Shown here one piece after another: positions 46,313-55,322 of a DNA stretch of 64,000 bases. The stretch's first letter is position 1. The number at the start of each line of letters is the position of its first letter. The DNA comes from Synechococcus sp. Cruz-7E5 (GTDB lineage: Bacteria > Cyanobacteriota > Cyanobacteriia > PCC-6307 > Cyanobiaceae): positions 310,001 through 374,000 of the forward strand of contig NZ_JAGQCE010000001.1 in assembly GCF_024345995.1 (NCBI RefSeq), given 5' to 3'. Made by a program: the position numbers and the translations under genes. The notes under the pieces were generated by a model that had not been told where the DNA came from, searched no databases, and saw nothing but the letters and a program-made list of their open reading frames with translations.

Positions 46313-47359
46313 TCAGGCCGGCCGGCGGTAGAGCTCCTTGAGCAATTGATAGGCCTCATTGAGGCGGCGCATCGCGTCGGCGCTGCCTCCTGAATCGGGG
46401 TGGTGGCTCATGGCCTGCTCGCGGTAGGCCTCACGGATCTGGTTGAGACTGAGCTGGTGGCCCGGGGCCGTCGGCAGGGCCAGCACCTTCAACGCGCCAT
46501 GCAACGTCATCGTGTGCTCCAGGCTCTGGAAGGAAGTTCCCTGACGTCGACGGCGGAAGCGATGCACGAAGCGACGGATCAGGGTGGGGATCCGCAACGT
46601 GAGTGTGCCGGTGCTGAAGGGATCCTCAAGCAAGCCAGCGGCCACGATCACCCGGTTGAACCTGGGCGGTCCAGGCGACCACCCACTCACGAAGCCACTG
46701 ATCCACTGTTCCATCAAGGTCCAGGTGAACGGCCTCCCCTCCGATTGATCCGACTGAGCCCAGATATCGCGGGCCAGCCAGAGCATGGCCGCCTCCAACA
46801 CCGCCTCGTTTGCGGCCGTGCCGTAGAGGCTGAGCCAATGCTCATCAACAGCAACCAACGCCTGATCCAGTTCAGGAGCATCCACTGAGGGCAGCGGTTC
46901 TCGGGCAGTGGCAGGCGGTGGATGCAGGCTGCGTCTCAGCCTCGCCGACGACTGACGCACGAAGCCGGGCAGATCAATGCCGGCCGAACCCGCGACGTCA
47001 CGGGGCTGCTTGGGCAGCGCGCGACTGGGAGATCTGGCCAACAGCTGGAGTGAGGGCTGATCTGAAAACTGAGGCTCTCCATCCCCTGCATCAAGTGTGA
47101 GCAGCTCGGCCGCCTGCTCGGTGACCAGCACCAGGGCCCGGCAGCCATCCAGCTCCTCTTCAACCCCGGCCTCATCCTCCTCTCTCTCCTCCTCCAGAGC
47201 GTCGGCGTTGGGGAAGAGATCGTCCAGCAGGCGCTCAAGCAGAGCCCCGCGGCTGCGGTGACCCAGCTGTCTGCACAGCTCATCGATCTGCTCCACCTGG
47301 GCGACGGGGAGGATCAGCTGAATTCTCTGGCGATCCGCCTTCGTGTCGTCGGGGGGCAC
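46313..47359 (-). CDS. protein with N-terminal ribbon-helix-helix-like and C-terminal J domains
   Basis: 348 residues, GTG start at 47357-47359. Residues about 11-49 (RIQLILPVAQVEQIDELCRQ then SRGALLERLLDDLF) fit a strand-helix-helix DNA-binding unit of the ribbon-helix-helix type. An acidic stretch (about 54-71) and a middle domain (about 155-260, with LDQALVAVDEHWLSLYGTAA) follow. The C-terminal 60 residues are a J domain: ALKVLALP, then SLNQIREAYREQAMSHHPDS with HPD at 320-322, and ADAMRRLNEAYQLLKELY. J domains call Hsp70 (DnaK) to a target. No Gly/Phe region or zinc fingers. Target unknown. Confidence 0.8.
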   Translation of the reverse strand: MPPDDTKADRQRIQLILPVAQVEQIDELCRQLGHRSRGALLERLLDDLFPNADALEEEREEDEAGVEEELDGCRALVLVTEQAAELLTLDAGDGEPQFSDQPSLQLLARSPSRALPKQPRDVAGSAGIDLPGFVRQSSARLRRSLHPPPATAREPLPSVDAPELDQALVAVDEHWLSLYGTAANEAVLEAAMLWLARDIWAQSDQSEGRPFTWTLMEQWISGFVSGWSPGPPRFNRVIVAAGLLEDPFSTGTLTLRIPTLIRRFVHRFRRRRQGTSFQSLEHTMTLHGALKVLALPTAPGHQLSLNQIREAYREQAMSHHPDSGGSADAMRRLNEAYQLLKELYRRPA

Positions 47360-47379
47360 GGCAACCTGTTCAGGTCGGG

Positions 47380-49116
47380 CTAACGGCTCATCAACTGCCT
47401 GAGAAAGCGTTGCTGGACCTTGGCGGCCTCGTTGTAGCGATTCCGCAGCGTCTGAGTCTCCTGGGGGGAGGCCGGAGTGGATGTGCCCATGGGCACCTCC
47501 GCCACGGTGGATGAGCCTGCAGGCGTTTGGTTCAGCAGCCTCAGCGGTGGCAGCGGCGGCAACCAGGCAGGCACAATCGCGGGCCGCGGCAGCGGTGGGG
47601 GCGGTGTGGGCCGGGCGCTGGCGGGCTTGGCAGGTCGACGGACAGGAGCAGTCGGAGCGGGGGTGATGGTCTGGGCAGGGCGGGCTGCGGCGGCTGGAGC
47701 CGCAGGCCTCTGACCGCCAGCGACCGCCGGCGGGGCCGCCGCTGGAGTGGTCTTGCGCTTGGCTGCTGCTGCCGCCTCGGCAGCAGCAGCTCGGGCGATC
47801 TCAACCTGGCGTTCCCGCTCGCGCAGCTGGGCGAGCTGATAGGCAGGCACGACGCTGAGCAGATGACCCGGGGTGGCATCAGCCGGGTAGACCATGCTCA
47901 CCTTGACGCGGTTGTTGACACCGGGGCGAAGGTTCAACGAACTCAGGGAGAGGCTTTCACCGGAGCGCATGCCCACATGAACTTCGCGATAGCCCTCGTC
48001 GGTTTCGATCCCGATCGATCCGCGAAACGCGGTGAACTGACGACCATTGGCTGTGGGATGGCTGAAAACCAGGTCATGGAAGCCTGAGCCCTTCAGATTC
48101 ATCTCGACATCGAAGCGCACGCCGTATGTGCCCACGTTGTCGAGAGAGGAATCGACCATGCGGCTGGCCAGGGGATTCACCTGGATATCCCTGGTGCCGA
48201 AATGGTGGCGATTGGTGCTGGTAAAGGGCACATGCAGAGGGCCCTGGTTGAGATCGTGGTTGATGCTGGCCTGGAAGGCATCGCCGAGGGCCACCCCACC
48301 GACCCTGGAAAACACCTGGCGATTCTGGATCTTGGGGAGCATGCTCAGATAGATCCGGCCTGGAGCCAGTACACCCTGGTCGAGAACAGCCAACAGATCG
48401 GAGTCGGTACGTGGATCCTCAGCGGCCACAACCGCCATCTGGAAAGGACCATCACTGCGGCCGCTGAGCAGGCCGTTGGCAATGCCACGGGCGGGAAGCC
48501 GGGTGTGGAACAGAACGGCCCGGCTGTTGGCTGGAATCGTGAATCGTTCGGGCAGCTTGGGATCAAGCTGATTGCGCAGCATGATCACAGCTGTGGCATC
48601 GCCAGGCCCTGTATTCCAGGGCCTCGGACCCAGGGGCTTGACCCCCATCAGGTGATTCGCCAGATAGGGCGCCTCGAAACTGTTGCGCACAGCGCCACGG
48701 TCGAAGCGGAGCGTGACCGGCCTGGAGCCGGGATTCATCACGATCGTGGCCAGGGTGAGCTGCCCACGCACCAGGCCGTAGCCGAGGCGGGTGGCATCTT
48801 CGGGGTAATACTTGTGATGCATGTGCAACCCGAATTCACCGTTGAAAGTGAATTCGGTGTTGCTGAGTCTCTGACCGGTTTCCCTGGCCACTGCTGATCC
48901 GGGGGCCGTGTTCACCAGGATGCCCGGGCCGAACACCTCTTCCGGCTGGTTGGAGTGCAGCACCGGTACGGCGTTGAAACGCCCCTGCAGAGGGCGCGCT
49001 GCCTGCCCTGCCATCAGCTGCACGTATGAGGCCCTAGCAGCAGGTGCCTCCAGAACCGCGCCGGCCCCGGACAGGGTGGCTATCGCAGCGAGACCAATGG
49101 GACCAAATCTTCTCAC
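47380..49116 (-). CDS. exported DUF3370 protein
   Basis: 578 residues from GTG 49114-49116, which opens a signal peptide (RRFGPIGLAAIATLSGAG, cleavage near ARAS). The large beta-rich middle part (SYVQLMAGQAARPLQGRFNA ... GIETDEGYREVHVGMRSGES) matches the cyanobacterial DUF3370 family, found outside the cytoplasm. After residue about 440 comes an Ala-rich helix (EIARAAAAEAAAAAKRK), then a Pro/Ala-rich linker and a short tail that is not part of the family. Function unknown. The open frame upstream of the chosen start to 49290 looks non-coding. Confidence 0.82.
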   Translation of the reverse strand: MRRFGPIGLAAIATLSGAGAVLEAPAARASYVQLMAGQAARPLQGRFNAVPVLHSNQPEEVFGPGILVNTAPGSAVARETGQRLSNTEFTFNGEFGLHMHHKYYPEDATRLGYGLVRGQLTLATIVMNPGSRPVTLRFDRGAVRNSFEAPYLANHLMGVKPLGPRPWNTGPGDATAVIMLRNQLDPKLPERFTIPANSRAVLFHTRLPARGIANGLLSGRSDGPFQMAVVAAEDPRTDSDLLAVLDQGVLAPGRIYLSMLPKIQNRQVFSRVGGVALGDAFQASINHDLNQGPLHVPFTSTNRHHFGTRDIQVNPLASRMVDSSLDNVGTYGVRFDVEMNLKGSGFHDLVFSHPTANGRQFTAFRGSIGIETDEGYREVHVGMRSGESLSLSSLNLRPGVNNRVKVSMVYPADATPGHLLSVVPAYQLAQLRERERQVEIARAAAAEAAAAAKRKTTPAAAPPAVAGGQRPAAPAAAARPAQTITPAPTAPVRRPAKPASARPTPPPPLPRPAIVPAWLPPLPPLRLLNQTPAGSSTVAEVPMGTSTPASPQETQTLRNRYNEAAKVQQRFLRQLMSR

Positions 49117-49374
49117 TCTGATTCTCTGCTGGGACGGTGTTTCGGTTTTGCGGTGGCATCTTCCGCAGCCGCTGGGCCAGGACCCTTGACTGGGGCGAGG
49201 TCTCGCAGGCACCTGCTCCGTGGCCCCATCGAGGAGGAGACGGCGCATATGGGGTGGACCGCTCGCTAGAACCGTCCTTACACGTGACATTTTCTCATGT
49301 TTCCTCCCCTGCCCTGCTTTGGTGGTTCAGGCTGCGACCCCGAAACCAGCCGCCGTCAGCATCAGGAGCGCAAG

Positions 49375-49491
49375 ATGCGCATGCTCACCTACTGGCGGGA
49401 CGGGGTCGAGCGGCAACTGGCGGCGGTGAATGCCGCGATCAGCACGCTGGAGAAACAGATCGCCCGCGATGCATCCCCGGATCAGGGCTGA
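49375..49491 (+). CDS. possible 38-codon small protein
   Basis: ATG at 49375 has an AGGAG six bases upstream (AGGAGCGCAAG before the ATG), one of the clearest Shine-Dalgarno sites in the window. It encodes MRMLTYWRDGVERQLAAVNA and a further 18 residues, an amphipathic helix with a Leu/Ile heptad (LAAVNAAISTLEKQIA). It ends 53 bp inside the 3' end of the convergent sigma-factor gene. Short helical proteins of this kind exist in picocyanobacteria, but I cannot name it. Confidence 0.45.
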   Translation: MRMLTYWRDGVERQLAAVNAAISTLEKQIARDASPDQG

Positions 49492-50242
49492 AGCTCAGGC
49501 TCTCCCCTTCCATCCGTTGCCTCAAGGTATCCAGCGCTCGAGCGAGCAAGCGATGCACCGTCATCGGGCTCACCTGCATCTTGCGGGCCGTGCCCCTGAG
49601 GCTCTGGCCCGCAAGCACCACCTCCTGGACGGCGGTGCGTTGGCGCAGCTCCAACTGGGCCAGCAGCGCCATGATCCGATCACCAGCGTCCCCTTCCCCG
49701 GGACCTTCCTCCGTTTCAGGCTCGGTGGCGGCGATCCGCTCCTCCTCCCCGTCCAGGCTGGTGAGTTTTCCCAGCTGGCGAAGTTGCTCGAAGCGCTGCC
49801 ACTGGGCCTCACTCAAGCCCAGCAGCCGCCTCAGGCTGGAGTTGGCCAGGGGCTCCGTGCGGCGGCTGCCTTCGGCGCTTCCGCCGGCCTGGTTCTGCTG
49901 CAGCCGGCGCAGGCGGTCCTCCAGCTCCCGCTGTCGCCGGGGGAGCCTGATCACAGGCGCCTGATCACGTAGGTAGTGCAGGATCGCCCCGCGGATGTGA
50001 TGGCGGGCAAAGGCCTCGAACGGGGTGCCCTGATCGCTCTGGAACAACTCGGCTGCCCTGAGCAGGCCCAGCAGGCCCACCTGAGTGAGATCGTCGCGGC
50101 CCTCGCGGCACAGGGAGCTGTAGTGATGGGCGATCGGTCGCACCAGTTCCAGGTGCCTGGCCACTCGGTCGTTGCGCTGGCGCAGACGCCGGCTCAAGCC
50201 AGAGCGGCTGGGGCGGGATTGAACAAGGGATGCGCTGGTCAT
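49439..50242 (-). CDS. RNA polymerase sigma factor, group 3 type
   Basis: 267 residues from ATG 50240-50242; the frame upstream is not conserved. Region 2: HLELVRPIAHHYSSLCREG then DDLTQVGLLGLLRAAELF and FEAFARHHIRGAILHYLRDQ. Region 4: LRQRTAVQEVVLAGQSLRGT with a helix-turn-helix ARKMQVSPMTVHRLLARAL. No region 1.2 or N-terminal extension, and a SigF/SigB-like region 2, so group 3 rather than SigA-like. In cyanobacteria such factors serve stress or surface-structure genes; the regulon is unknown. Confidence 0.88.
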   Translation of the reverse strand: MTSASLVQSRPSRSGLSRRLRQRNDRVARHLELVRPIAHHYSSLCREGRDDLTQVGLLGLLRAAELFQSDQGTPFEAFARHHIRGAILHYLRDQAPVIRLPRRQRELEDRLRRLQQNQAGGSAEGSRRTEPLANSSLRRLLGLSEAQWQRFEQLRQLGKLTSLDGEEERIAATEPETEEGPGEGDAGDRIMALLAQLELRQRTAVQEVVLAGQSLRGTARKMQVSPMTVHRLLARALDTLRQRMEGESLSFSPDPGMHRGRSVSPAC

Positions 50243-50446
50243 CGGAATCGAGAAAGGTGGATGTAGTTGGAGTTGGAGCCAGATCAAGGAGCCACGACCT
50301 CGGGTCGCTGCCCCTTTCCAGATACGGACCAGCCAGCAGGTCTCGGCAACCGTGAAACCACGGAATGGCCCGTTCGGTGGGTTCATGCCGTGTTGATCCG
50401 ATCCGTCCCGAGCCGATTCGCTCGAGCAAGCTTTCGATCGCAGGTC

Positions 50447-51277
50447 TCAGCCTCTCGCCGCCGCCGCCTGGAGCAGGGCCCAGGGGCCCTCACGTTGCAA
50501 CCAGGCCAGATCTGAGCCTTCACTCAGCAGCAGGTAGCCGGCAAACCCCAGAGCATTGACGCTGAAGCCCGCCACATGCTCCCGTTCCCGCCGCACCGTC
50601 AGGAACCAGTGGTCACTGAACATCAGGTTGTAAGGATGGCGAGGTCTGGGGTCGCAGGCGGGTTCGCCCAGACCGAGGGCCAGGGCATGGGCGTGGTAGG
50701 TGGCAGCCAGAGCTTGGGCTCCTTCGCCGGGCCTGCGGGGGCTGAGTCTGTAGGCCCAGGGCCAGGGTCCATCCGCTCCGGCCAACTGGGCTCGCAGCAG
50801 CCCATCCAGTGGGCAGGCCACCTGGTCGCCGTGGCGCGGCAGCAGCTGGAGGTGGCGGTGGGGCTGGCTTGCCCCGGCCTCGGCACAGCTGTTGAAGAAC
50901 CAGAGCCCGCCGGTGTCGGCATCGACCTTGGCGACCGCTGCCCAGTCGCCGTCCTCGAGCCAGCCTGACTGGGGCTCATAGGCCTGGGTGATCAGCAGGA
51001 CATGGCCCGCCTGGACGGGGTACTTGTTCAGCAGCACCAGATGGCTGTGTCCCAGCAGGCGCACCTGCAGCGGCGAATCCCAGGGGCGGAAAGGATTGGG
51101 CTTGGGACCCTGAGCCCGCAGGTGCTTCGGGGTGGCGGAGAGCAGGCGGCGCAGCTGAAAAGGTTCCCAGCCCTGGGGGGGGATCAGCTCCGTCTCCAGC
51201 GGAACGAGACTGCCGCTCTTGAGAGCATGACGGCCACGCTCGAGCGCCTCGACCCAGATGCTCTCAGTTCGCTCCAC
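50447..51277 (-). CDS. ATP adenylyltransferase (Ap4A phosphorylase)
   Basis: 276 residues from GTG 51275-51277. Splits diadenosine tetraphosphate with phosphate to ATP and ADP, or runs in reverse. Central HIT-like active site SQPHRHLQLLP with the HxHxQ nucleophile motif; N-terminal VRLLGHSHLVLLNKYPVQAGH and C-terminal RHPYNLMFSDHWFLTVRRER blocks are those of the APA1/2 family. Its start overlaps the spoIID-like gene by 14 bp. Last gene of the gpsA-phzF-spoIID run. Confidence 0.92.
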   Translation of the reverse strand: MERTESIWVEALERGRHALKSGSLVPLETELIPPQGWEPFQLRRLLSATPKHLRAQGPKPNPFRPWDSPLQVRLLGHSHLVLLNKYPVQAGHVLLITQAYEPQSGWLEDGDWAAVAKVDADTGGLWFFNSCAEAGASQPHRHLQLLPRHGDQVACPLDGLLRAQLAGADGPWPWAYRLSPRRPGEGAQALAATYHAHALALGLGEPACDPRPRHPYNLMFSDHWFLTVRREREHVAGFSVNALGFAGYLLLSEGSDLAWLQREGPWALLQAAAARG

Positions 51278-52232
51278 CGATCTGCAATCGTGCCAGGGAC
51301 GCCCCCTGGTAGTAGTGACCAAGGATCTGGTTGTAGCGCTGGCCCTGAATGGCCAGTTGCTGGGCACCCTCCTGGCTCATGCTTGCTCCCAGATGTCCAT
51401 GGGCCTCCAGGGTGATCTGGGAATTGGCCGCGTAGAGGCTCTCAACGATGCCCCCCTGGTAACTGAGGATGAGGCCATTGGTGCGCTCGGTGGCCTCCCT
51501 GGTGCGGGCCGTGACCGACTCCAGCCCCCGGTAGGCCTGCCAGCGGGTCGTGTCCCCCAGATGCCAGTAGCGGTTGGCGGGCCGGGCCAGATGGGCCAGG
51601 GCGTAGGAGCGGGCCGCCACCGCCTGGGCCTTGAGCGCCTCCATCGACCAGGAACTGGGCATTTCTGCCCCCACCACCGAGGCGATGTAGCGCTCCAGCG
51701 GCAGGTGGTTGATCGGGGTGATGCCGCTTCCCTCCCGCAGCAGGCGCAGGCGGCCCTCATAGGGCAGACCATTGACCAGCAAGGCCTGGCCGCCGGCGCT
51801 CTCCAACCAGAGATCAGCGCTGCCCTGGCTGCTCCAGTCCACAGATTCACCGGGACCGCCGCGGAGCAGCACCCGGCCATCGCCGTCCAGCAGCTGCCAG
51901 GGGCCCCTGGCAGAAAGTGTGGGCCGACCGGCCTGGCGCAGCAGGGCCACCCGCGCCTCCAGGGGAACGGGGCGCCCAGCGGCCGGCTCCGCCAGGGCCA
52001 GGTCTCCGCTGGGGGCCATGCCGGAAGAGGGAGGGGGGATGGCCGCGTCGGCGCGGCGCGCCTGGATCTCCTCCAGCTGCCGCGCCTCTGACTGACGGTC
52101 GGGGTCGTCGGCAGCCGTGGCCGGCAACAGAGCCTCCATAACCTTGGCGTCGAGGCTGGAGCGGGGCTCGGTGAACGCCTGCTGGGCCAGGAAGCCAAGG
52201 CCCAGCGCCACCACGCTCAGAGGCGCGGTCAC
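51264..52232 (-). CDS. SpoIID/LytB domain protein
   Basis: 322 residues from GTG 52230-52232, just after the phzF stop; the frame is open to 52376. Signal-like segment (VTAPLSVVALGLGFLAQQAF), then a linker and the SpoIID/LytB domain: INHLPLERYIASVVGAEMPSSW then SMEALKAQAVAARSYALAHL, and TNGLILSYQGGIVESLYAAN. In sporulating bacteria SpoIID strips glycans of peptide-free peptidoglycan; cyanobacteria carry it without spores, probably for wall remodelling. Confidence 0.88.
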   Translation of the reverse strand: MTAPLSVVALGLGFLAQQAFTEPRSSLDAKVMEALLPATAADDPDRQSEARQLEEIQARRADAAIPPPSSGMAPSGDLALAEPAAGRPVPLEARVALLRQAGRPTLSARGPWQLLDGDGRVLLRGGPGESVDWSSQGSADLWLESAGGQALLVNGLPYEGRLRLLREGSGITPINHLPLERYIASVVGAEMPSSWSMEALKAQAVAARSYALAHLARPANRYWHLGDTTRWQAYRGLESVTARTREATERTNGLILSYQGGIVESLYAANSQITLEAHGHLGASMSQEGAQQLAIQGQRYNQILGHYYQGASLARLQIGGAN

Positions 52233-52243
52233 GAGAACACGGT

Positions 52244-53173
52244 TCAGCCCTGGCCGGGCAGACAGCAGCTCCAGTCCTCGGCTTCTCCAGCCTCGACACC
52301 AGCGCTCAAGCGGCCATCCCACAGCAGTTGACCCGAACCCGACAGGCGGATCATGCCTGAAGACAGCCGTTCGCACACCATTCCGCCGCCCTGGGGGGAT
52401 GGTTGCCAGCCAACCACCCGCTCGCGGCGCAGCTGATCACACCACCACGGGGCCACCAGGGCATGGGCGGATCCAGTGACCGGATCTTCGCTTATGCCGA
52501 GGCCCGGTGCCAGGAAACGCAATTGGTAGTCGGCTGGAAACCCCTGCACCGTGGGGGAATGGCCGCTGGCCGCCACCGCCTGCATCAGCACCAGGCCCTG
52601 GCGCACTTCTCCGCGCAGCTCCTGAGCGAGAGAGTCCCCATCCAGGCCAGCCAGGTCCAGCTCCGGCGGCAACAGCGCCACCCAGTAGCCCAGGGCCGAA
52701 CGCCAGCCGCGAACCGGCTTCACCCCCAGCAACCGATCCAGCTCAGCGGGCAGGGGCGAGGGCTCAAGGCCTGCTGAGGGGAGGACCAGCTGGGCACGGC
52801 CCGCAGCGGACTCGCTCAGGCTCACCAGCAGCGGTCCTGAGCGGCTGTGCAGGCGGATCGAGGTACCTCGCGCCAGCAGGCCCCAGTGGCCGAGAGCCAG
52901 GGCGGAGGCCAGGGTGGCGTGGCCACAGAGCGGCACTTCACAGCGCGGCGTGAACCAGCGCAGGGCCCACTCTCCCGCGGGCTCAGCCCCAGGCCCGAGG
53001 CTGCTGAGGGGCAGCAGGAACGCGGTCTCCGACTGGCGGAGCTGGCCGGCCACCGCCTGCATCCAGGCAGCCGGGGCTGGCTGCTCCAGGGCCACGACCG
53101 CGGCACCGTTGCCCTGGAGCGGTCGCTCGGCGAAAGCCGTGATCAGGACGGCGGGCAGGGTGCTGTCGCTCAT
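52244..53173 (-). CDS. PhzF-family isomerase/epimerase
   Basis: 309 residues, ATG 53171-53173, with an ATGA overlap with gpsA. Motifs FAERPLQGNGAAVVAL, RQSETAFLLP, RWFTPRCEVPLCGHATLASA and EDPVTGSAHALVAPWW are those of the PhzF fold. No other phenazine gene is nearby; the cellular role of such cyanobacterial members is unknown. Confidence 0.9.
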   Translation of the reverse strand: MSDSTLPAVLITAFAERPLQGNGAAVVALEQPAPAAWMQAVAGQLRQSETAFLLPLSSLGPGAEPAGEWALRWFTPRCEVPLCGHATLASALALGHWGLLARGTSIRLHSRSGPLLVSLSESAAGRAQLVLPSAGLEPSPLPAELDRLLGVKPVRGWRSALGYWVALLPPELDLAGLDGDSLAQELRGEVRQGLVLMQAVAASGHSPTVQGFPADYQLRFLAPGLGISEDPVTGSAHALVAPWWCDQLRRERVVGWQPSPQGGGMVCERLSSGMIRLSGSGQLLWDGRLSAGVEAGEAEDWSCCLPGQG

Positions 53174-54087
53174 CGTTCCTCAGCCTTGAGATCCCGCTCC
53201 ATCAGCGCGCGCACGGCCTCATGGGGGGTGATGCGCCCCTCGATCAGGGCCACCACCTGGGCGCAGATCGGCAAGCGGGCTCCACCCCGCTCCGCCAGGG
53301 CCAGGGCGGCGACGGCCGTTGATGGGCCCTCCACCGTGGCATCGATGGCAAGGATCGCCTCCTCGGCACTGAGTCCATCCGCCAGGTGCAGACCGAAGCG
53401 ATAGTTGCGGCTGAGACGACTGTTCGCTGTGGCCAGCAGATCTCCCAGCCCGGCAAGCCCATAGAGGGTGTCGGGAACTCCGCCCAGCTGCTGGCTGAGG
53501 CGGCCCATCTCCGCCAGACCCCTGGTGAGCAGGGAGGCCTTGGCGTTGGCTCCCAGGCCCAACCCATCACAGACACCGGCCGCCACGGCCATGACGTTCT
53601 TGAGAGCACCCGAGAGCTCGGTGCCGATCGGATCGGTGTTTGTGTAAAGCCGCAGTTGGTCGCTGCTGAGGCCCTGCTGCAGCGACTGGGCCAGATCAGA
53701 GTGACGTGAAGCCAGCACACTGGCCGCAGGCAGCCCCCTCTCGAGCTCGCCAGCCAGGTTGGGGCCACTCAGCACCAGGCTGGAGAGGCTGGGAATCGAG
53801 CGCTGCCAGAGCTGGGAGGCGGTGAGGTGGTACTGAAGGTTCAGGCCCTTCGTGCAACTGATCAGGGGCAACCCCGAGGGCCACCGGGGGGAGAGCCTCT
53901 GGGACAGCTCCGGCACGCCGGCCATGGCGATGGCGCAGAGGACCACGTCCTGGTCCGCCAGCAGGTCAGCGGGATCACCGCCATCGCGGCGCGACCAGCT
54001 GCTGAGCTGGTGGCCACCCTGCTGGAACACCCGGCCAAGGGCTCGGCCCCAAGCGCCTTGCCCGAAGATGCCAATGCGCAGTGCCAT
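53170..54087 (-). CDS. gpsA: NAD(P)H-dependent glycerol-3-phosphate dehydrogenase
   Basis: 305 residues from ATG 54085-54087; the frame extends further but conservation starts MALRIGIFGQGAWGRALGRV. Makes glycerol-3-phosphate for phospholipids from DHAP. Rossmann loop GQGAWGRA, then SCTKGLN, LSGPNLAGEL, ELSGALKNVMAVAAGVCDGL with the catalytic Lys, and GLAGLGDLLAT. First gene of the gpsA-phzF-spoIID-Ap4A phosphorylase operon; divergent from the SDR gene, 37 bp apart. Confidence 0.96.
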   Translation of the reverse strand: MALRIGIFGQGAWGRALGRVFQQGGHQLSSWSRRDGGDPADLLADQDVVLCAIAMAGVPELSQRLSPRWPSGLPLISCTKGLNLQYHLTASQLWQRSIPSLSSLVLSGPNLAGELERGLPAASVLASRHSDLAQSLQQGLSSDQLRLYTNTDPIGTELSGALKNVMAVAAGVCDGLGLGANAKASLLTRGLAEMGRLSQQLGGVPDTLYGLAGLGDLLATANSRLSRNYRFGLHLADGLSAEEAILAIDATVEGPSTAVAALALAERGGARLPICAQVVALIEGRITPHEAVRALMERDLKAEER

Positions 54088-54124
54088 CTCACCATGATGG
54101 GACATTCCTCTTTCGCCCCTTTCC

Positions 54125-54907
54125 ATGTCGATGCCAGCTCAGGGAGCTGGAGCCTCTGAAGGCGCCCAGGGGCTCTTCCACTGGCGGGGGGATGCCCTGG
54201 TGGTGGGCGGCGGCGGCATCGGCCAGGCGTTGCTCCAGGCTCTGGCGCAACGGGCCCCTGCCCTGCGGCTGTGGGCCACCAGCCGGCGGCCGTGGCCGGC
54301 GGGGAGAGTGGTGCCGCCCGAACGGGTCCTGGGCCTCGATCTCACGGACGACTCCAGCCTTGGGGCATGCGCCAGGAGGCTGCGGGAGGAGGAGGTGCAG
54401 CTGCGGCTGGTGATCAACACCGCCGGCCTGCTCCACGACGGTGACCTGCAACCGGAGAAGCGGCTGCAGCAGCTCCAGCGCAGCTCCCTGGAGCGCCTGT
54501 TCAGCGTGAATGCCTATGGCCCGGCGCTGCTGGCCCGATCCCTGGAACCCCTGCTGCCCCGCCAGGAGCCAGTGCACTTCGCCAGCCTCTCAGCCCGGGT
54601 GGGCAGCATCGGCGACAACCAGCTGGGTGGTTGGTATGGCTACCGGGCCGCGAAAGCGGCCCAGAACCAGCTGCTGCGCTGTCTGGCCCTGGAGTGGGAG
54701 CGCCGTCTGCCCCTGGCCTGCGTGAGCCTGCTGCATCCGGGCACCACCGCCACGGCGCTCTCCGAACCCTTTCGCCGTTCAGTGCCGGCGGAGCGGCTGT
54801 TCAAGCCTGAGCGGGCCGCCAACCAGCTGCTCGATGTGATCGCAGCCCAGGGGCCCGGCCACTCCGGCCGCTTCCTGGCCTGGGACGGGACGACGATTCC
54901 CTGGTGA
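54125..54907 (+). CDS. short-chain dehydrogenase/reductase
   Basis: 260 residues. Cofactor loop VVGGGGIGQALLQAL, then NTAGLLHDGDLQPEKR and the active-site YxxxK: GWYGYRAAKAAQNQLLRCLA, with a Ser in SLSARVGSIGDN. Soluble; substrate not inferable. The sequence is more like the CsgA-type SDRs than fatty-acid reductases (FabG). Confidence 0.9.
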   Translation: MSMPAQGAGASEGAQGLFHWRGDALVVGGGGIGQALLQALAQRAPALRLWATSRRPWPAGRVVPPERVLGLDLTDDSSLGACARRLREEEVQLRLVINTAGLLHDGDLQPEKRLQQLQRSSLERLFSVNAYGPALLARSLEPLLPRQEPVHFASLSARVGSIGDNQLGGWYGYRAAKAAQNQLLRCLALEWERRLPLACVSLLHPGTTATALSEPFRRSVPAERLFKPERAANQLLDVIAAQGPGHSGRFLAWDGTTIPW

Positions 54908-54917
54908 GGCTGGGGCC

Positions 54918-55322
54918 TCAGGCCTGGGGGGAGGGGGAGTGGGCGAATGACTGCAGCAGCTCCAGGGGGATCAGCTCCAGGCTGGAGGCCTCAGTTGCCT
55001 CCAGCCGCACCGGCGGTGCCACGCCGTCGTCGTGGGCCTCCAGCCAGCGGGCGGCACATACACACCAGTGGTCGCCGGCTTTGAGGCCTGCAAAGCCGTA
55101 GGCGGGCCTGGGGGTGCTGAGGTCGTTGCCCTGGGAGAGGGAATAGCGCAGAAACAGATCGGTGATGACGCAACAGACCGTGTGCCGGCCGTGGTCGGAG
55201 GGATCGGTGCGGCAGTGGCCATCGCGGAACCAGCCGGTCATCGGCTCACAACCACAGACCACCAGAGGCTGCCCCAGCACATTCAGCGACAACGGGCTGG
55301 GGGCTGTCGACGATTGATCCAC
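54918..55322 (-). CDS. DUF2237 protein
   Basis: 134 residues from GTG 55320-55322; the frame upstream is not conserved. Typical DUF2237 blocks: LNVLGQPLVVCGCEPMTGWF, HTVCCVITDLFLRYSLSQGNDL and GLKAGDHWCVCAARW. Several Cys and His suggest metal or redox chemistry, but the function is unknown. Convergent with the SDR gene, 10 bp apart. Confidence 0.88.
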   Translation of the reverse strand: MDQSSTAPSPLSLNVLGQPLVVCGCEPMTGWFRDGHCRTDPSDHGRHTVCCVITDLFLRYSLSQGNDLSTPRPAYGFAGLKAGDHWCVCAARWLEAHDDGVAPPVRLEATEASSLELIPLELLQSFAHSPSPQA

